From Spirochaetales bacterium (GTDB taxonomy: Bacteria; Spirochaetota; Spirochaetia; Sphaerochaetales; Sphaerochaetaceae): a stretch of DNA of 7,797 nt. The notes below the pieces were generated by a model. That model did no database searches. It was not told the origin of the DNA and saw nothing but the letters and a program-made list of their open reading frames with translations. A program made the translations under genes and the position numbers. How positions within the stretch are numbered: position 1 is the first letter of the stretch; the number at the start of each line of letters is the position of its first letter. This document shows, piece by piece, positions 4,909 to 7,797 of the stretch. The stretch covers positions 1 to 7,797 of the forward strand of contig JAGABK010000058.1 of assembly GCA_017614625.1 (NCBI GenBank). Direction: 5' to 3'.

Positions 4909-6645
4909 ATGGCCTACGAAGTAACCGCCACACGCAAAAGACCTCAGCGTTTTGAAGACCTTGTCGGTCAGGAATTCGTCGTATCGACGCTCCGGAACGC
5001 CATTGAACAGTGCCGCATAGCCCATGCCTATCTCTTCAGCGGACCGCGCGGAGTCGGAAAGACCACAAGCGCCAGGCTCCTTGCCAAGGCCCTGAACTGC
5101 GTCAACGGACCCACGGCCGAACCCTGCGGCGAATGCGACAACTGCCGCGGAATAGCAAAGGGAAGCAGCCTCGACGTCATAGAGATCGACGGAGCCAGCA
5201 ACACAGGCGTCAACGACGTCAGGGTCATAAAGGAAGAGGTCCTCTTCCCTCCCACATCGTCAAGATACAAGATCTACATCATCGACGAAGTCCACATGCT
5301 CAGCCAGAGCGCGTTCAACGCCCTTCTCAAGACAATCGAGGAGCCGCCTGAGTACGTGGTCTTCATCTTCGCCACAACGGAGACGCAGAAGGTCCCGGCG
5401 ACCATCAGAAGCCGCTGCCAGCAGTTCAATTTCCAGCTCATCCCGCTTGAGACCATAAAGAGCCTTCTGGCCCAGGCCGCTTCCGAGATGGGAATCGAGG
5501 CCGAGGACGAGGCGCTCTTCTGGATCGCCAAGGAGTCCACCGGCTCCATGCGCGACGCCTACACCCTCTTCGACCAGGTCGTGGCCTTCTCGGCAGGAAA
5601 GATCACGCTTGCCAAGATCCGTGAGAAGCTGGGCCTTGTCGGAATCGACCGCATGAACGAGATCATGCACGCCGCACTTGAGAAGAAGGGCGCCGAGGCA
5701 ATCGCCAAGGTCAACACGCTTCTTTCACGCGGCGTCAGCATAGAGCAGATCATCAAGGATTTCACCGACTACTTCCGCTCCATTCTCCTCATCAGGAAGG
5801 GCGTGAAGAGCGAGAACGTCCTCGGCGAGCAGGTCTCAGCCTTCCCGGCCGACATCCTGGGAGCATACAACGAGGAGCAGCTCGAGGCTGCCCTGGACAT
5901 GTTCCTCACCCTCTACAGGGACATCCGCTATTCGCTCAACCCGCGCTTCGAACTGGAGCTTGCAATATCAAGGCTCTCAAGGCTGCGCTATGTGGCATCG
6001 ACCGCCACTGTCATAGAGCAGCTGGCACGCCTGAAGAACGACCTTGTCAGCGGAACCATCTCGCCGCTCAATCCGGTCCTTGCCGAGATTCCGACGGTGG
6101 CTCCGGAGGCGGCACCCGCAGCTGCTCCGGCACCAGAACCCGCACCTGCTCCGGCACAGGAAGAAACCCCTGCCGTCCCGGTTGAAGAGGCCCCCGCAGA
6201 AACTGCACCACAGGCGGAGGAAAGCTCCCGCAGATGGTCCATGGAGGACCTGGGGGACGCCCTGCCGCAGGGAACGGTATCCATCGACTATCTGGACAAC
6301 AATAGCCTGGTTCTTGTATTCAGCCAGAAATTATTCTATCAAGTCGCATTACGGGACATCGATACCATAAGGAAGGCCATCAAGGACAAGACCGCTTCGG
6401 ACATCAACGTCATCCTTTCGTTCTCGGACAGCCAGGATGCCGCACCGGCCTCTCCCGCACCTGAGGCACCCGCAGCGCCGGCACCGGAACCGAAGCAGGA
6501 GATTCCTGCCGAGCCTGCCCCGCAGAAGGAACCCGTACCGACGCCGTGCGCAACCAAACCGGTCGCGCAGACATCGTCCATGTCCGATGAGCAGAAGAAC
6601 CTGATCAACGACCTGATACTCTGCTTCGACGGAAGGGAGGAATGA
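4909..6645 (+). CDS. dnaX: DNA polymerase III subunit gamma/tau (clamp loader ATPase)
   Basis: This predicts 578 residues. DnaX is the ATP-driven motor of the clamp loader that places the sliding clamp on primed DNA. Walker A GPRGVGKT is at 45-52. The zinc-binding cysteines are Cys64, 73, 76 and 79. Walker B is IIDEVH (124-129), sensor 1 FIFATTE (142-148), the SRC arginine finger 158-160, and the sensor 2 arginine Arg215 in TGSMRD. Helical domain III runs to about 370. Two Ala/Pro/Glu-rich linkers (about 397-440 and 530-565) flank a small domain (about 440-520), and a short conserved-looking tail ends in LILCFDG. No A-rich slippery heptamer is visible, so I see no sign of an E. coli-style gamma frameshift. 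ATG 4909 was chosen by homology to the MAYEVTATRKRPQ start; it lacks a ribosome site. The gene is followed 1 base later by ybaB. A short AT-rich patch with the gene's only TTA codons lies at 6331-6351. Confidence 0.97.
   Translation: MAYEVTATRKRPQRFEDLVGQEFVVSTLRNAIEQCRIAHAYLFSGPRGVGKTTSARLLAKALNCVNGPTAEPCGECDNCRGIAKGSSLDVIEIDGASNTGVNDVRVIKEEVLFPPTSSRYKIYIIDEVHMLSQSAFNALLKTIEEPPEYVVFIFATTETQKVPATIRSRCQQFNFQLIPLETIKSLLAQAASEMGIEAEDEALFWIAKESTGSMRDAYTLFDQVVAFSAGKITLAKIREKLGLVGIDRMNEIMHAALEKKGAEAIAKVNTLLSRGVSIEQIIKDFTDYFRSILLIRKGVKSENVLGEQVSAFPADILGAYNEEQLEAALDMFLTLYRDIRYSLNPRFELELAISRLSRLRYVASTATVIEQLARLKNDLVSGTISPLNPVLAEIPTVAPEAAPAAAPAPEPAPAPAQEETPAVPVEEAPAETAPQAEESSRRWSMEDLGDALPQGTVSIDYLDNNSLVLVFSQKLFYQVALRDIDTIRKAIKDKTASDINVILSFSDSQDAAPASPAPEAPAAPAPEPKQEIPAEPAPQKEPVPTPCATKPVAQTSSMSDEQKNLINDLILCFDGREE
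6314..6342 (+). promoter_or_regulatory. candidate internal promoter within dnaX
   Basis: TTGTAT (6314-6319) and TATCAA (6337-6342) are 17 bases apart in the only clearly AT-rich patch of the gene. It could give extra transcription of ybaB and recR about 300 bases downstream. Match quality is modest and the call is inference. Confidence 0.25.
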
Positions 6646-6646
6646 G

Positions 6647-6949
6647 ATGAACCCCTTCGAGCTTCTCAAGAACATGAACGAGATAAAGAGCCAGGCCGAG
6701 GCCATGAAGGCCAAGGTCGCCACGATCCGCTGCACCGGCTATGCCGGAGGCAACATGGTCCAGGCGGTGGCCAACGGGAACATGGAGATCGAGAGCGTTA
6801 CGATCGACCCTGAGTTCGCCAAGGCCGAGAACACCCAGCTCCTGGAGGTCATGGTGACGTCGGCCGTCAACACGGCTCTTGCCAACGTCAAGGAAAGGAT
6901 CAAGGAAGAGGCCGGCTCCGCCATGGCCCAATACGGAATAGGATTATGA
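6647..6949 (+). CDS. ybaB: YbaB/EbfC family nucleoid-associated DNA-binding protein
   Basis: This predicts 100 residues, the usual family length. The N-terminal helix MNPFELLKNMNEIKSQAEAM, a central beta region (about 23-53, TIRCTGYAGG to ESVTIDP) and the C-terminal helix VTSAVNTALANVKERIKEE give the tweezer-like dimer fold of YbaB. The protein binds DNA and is linked to nucleoid organisation and recombination. GGGAGG (6635-6640) sits 6 bases ahead of ATG 6647. The start is 1 base after the dnaX stop and the gene overlaps recR by 4 bases, the widespread dnaX-ybaB-recR operon. Confidence 0.96.
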   Translation: MNPFELLKNMNEIKSQAEAMKAKVATIRCTGYAGGNMVQAVANGNMEIESVTIDPEFAKAENTQLLEVMVTSAVNTALANVKERIKEEAGSAMAQYGIGL

Positions 6950-7536
6950 CAGCACTGGACAATCTCGCCAAACTTCTCTCAAGGCTCCCCGGAGTCGGCC
7001 CCAAAAGCGCCTCAAGGATAGCCTTCTCCCTTATCAACACCCAGAGCGAATACAACGCCCTGCTTGCAAAGAGCATCGCAGAGATCAAGGACAAGGTGAA
7101 GCCCTGCTCCATATGCGGATCCTACACGGAGAACGACCCCTGCCCCGTCTGCTCGGACCCGGTGAGGGACAGGACCCAGCTGTGCATAGTCGAACAGCCC
7201 CAGGACGTGCTGACCATCCAGGCCAGCGGTGCCTACAACGGTCTTTTCCACGTCCTCGGCGGAGCCATCAACCCGCTCAACGGGATCGGCCCGGAGAACC
7301 TGAGCTTCGACAAGCTGAAGAAGAGGATCGCCGAAGGTTCCTTCAAGGAGATAATCATCGCCACCAACCCCACGGAGGAAGGCGACACCACGGCGCTGTA
7401 CATCCGCCACATCCTGAAGGACCGCGAGGACCTGAGCCTGACGCGCCTTGCATCCGGACTCCCCATCGGAGGAGACCTGGAGTATGCGGACAGAACGACA
7501 CTGACCCGCTCTTTCAGGGGCCGCATCAAGTTCTGA
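6946..7536 (+). CDS. recR: recombination mediator protein RecR
   Basis: This predicts 196 residues, full length. RecR with RecO/RecF helps load RecA onto gapped single-stranded DNA. The helix-hairpin-helix LSRLPGVGPKSASRIAF lies at 11-27 and the zinc-finger cysteines are 54, 57, 66 and 69. The Toprim domain starts at IVEQPQD (Glu83). GGAINPLNGIGPENL (105-119), ATNPTEEGDTTA (139-150) and LPIGGDLEYAD (172-182) are all typical. The ATG overlaps the ybaB stop (ATGA), indicating translational coupling. The end RGRIKF resembles the IRF-type end of enterobacterial RecR. Downstream, only 9 bases separate it from the convergent J-domain gene, with no visible terminator. Confidence 0.97.
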   Translation: MTALDNLAKLLSRLPGVGPKSASRIAFSLINTQSEYNALLAKSIAEIKDKVKPCSICGSYTENDPCPVCSDPVRDRTQLCIVEQPQDVLTIQASGAYNGLFHVLGGAINPLNGIGPENLSFDKLKKRIAEGSFKEIIIATNPTEEGDTTALYIRHILKDREDLSLTRLASGLPIGGDLEYADRTTLTRSFRGRIKF

Positions 7537-7545
7537 CAATTTCCC

Positions 7546-7797
7546 TTATTTTATGTTTCTCTCGCGGCAGATGGTCTCGTAGGCTTCCTGTATCTCGCGG
7601 AACTTCTTGGTCGCGTATTCCTTGAACTCGTCGGCCATGCCCTTGGAGGCGATGGTGTCGGGGTGGTACTCGAGGATCAGCTTCCTGTAGGCCTTCTTGA
7701 TCTCGGCCTCGGTGGCGTTCTCGGTGAGCCCCAGAACGGCGTAGGCCTTGGACGAGCCTCTGACATTGTACTTGCGGCGGATGCTCTCGTGCAGCGA
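7546..7797 (-). CDS. J-domain protein, DjlA-like, C-terminal part (cut by window edge)
   Basis: Only the last 83 residues are present; the 5' end lies beyond the window. They read as a C-terminal J-domain: YAVLGLTENATEAEIKKAY, then RKLILEYHPD with the HPD motif at 45-47 of the visible part, then IASKGM and FREIQEAYETI. A J-domain at the very end with the spacing HPD-x3-SKGM-x-DEF resembles DjlA/TerB-type co-chaperones, where the J-domain stimulates DnaK ATPase. Whether an N-terminal membrane segment or TerB domain exists cannot be seen. The stop is TAA at 7548-7546, converging on recR. Confidence 0.88.
   Translation of the reverse strand, partial: SLHESIRRKYNVRGSSKAYAVLGLTENATEAEIKKAYRKLILEYHPDTIASKGMADEFKEYATKKFREIQEAYETICRERNIK

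Noticed and set aside
4909..6645. Programmed frameshift in dnaX to make gamma
   Set aside because: No A-rich slippery heptamer of the E. coli type is visible.

Overview
The window carries bacterial housekeeping genes around a two-gene accessory operon. Apart from its more AT-rich first ~900 bases it is GC-rich throughout. The DnaX N-terminus (MAYEVTATRKRPQRF, then LVGQEFV) and the compact order tRNA-Ser, SRP RNA, dnaX, ybaB, recR suggest a spirochaete, perhaps a gut-type Treponema or Sphaerochaeta relative. That is inference from remembered family patterns. The gene order alone would also fit other bacteria, since Bacillus has a similar cluster.

Layout. Positions 5-126 hold tRNA-Arg(GCG) and a strong intrinsic terminator. 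Positions 267-590 encode a small cytosolic protein that tentatively resembles DUF3574. It overlaps convergently with a small predicted exported protein on the minus strand (898 down to 524). Positions 4082 to 979 (minus strand) are a tight operon. Its first gene is an integral-membrane acyltransferase-3 family protein. Its second, overlapping by 4 bases, is an adenylate-forming acyl ligase carrying an extra C-terminal domain that looks like a degenerate RsbW-type (GHKL) ATPase. A 126-base divergent intergenic region separates this operon from a cysteine-rich DUF1284 gene (4209-4589).

The rest is an information-processing block on the plus strand. A promoter whose -35 box overlaps the DUF1284 stop codon drives tRNA-Ser(GGA), which lies only a few bases ahead of the small bacterial SRP RNA and its terminator. 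Then come dnaX (clamp loader), ybaB (nucleoid-associated) and recR (recombinational repair), joined by 1-base spacing and a 4-base overlap. The window ends in the C-terminal J-domain of a DjlA-like co-chaperone on the minus strand, converging on recR with a 9-base gap.

The part most worth a second look is the acyltransferase/ligase pair. A ligase that activates a carboxylic acid and a membrane acyltransferase, made from one overlapping operon, suggest a pathway that acylates an envelope or exported molecule. The ligase's appended pseudo-RsbW domain suggests that activation is controlled by, or scaffolded on, a partner-switching-like protein. Secondary points are a dnaX message that may be leaderless, a palindrome at its promoter, and an AT-rich, TTA-containing patch inside dnaX that could be an internal promoter.
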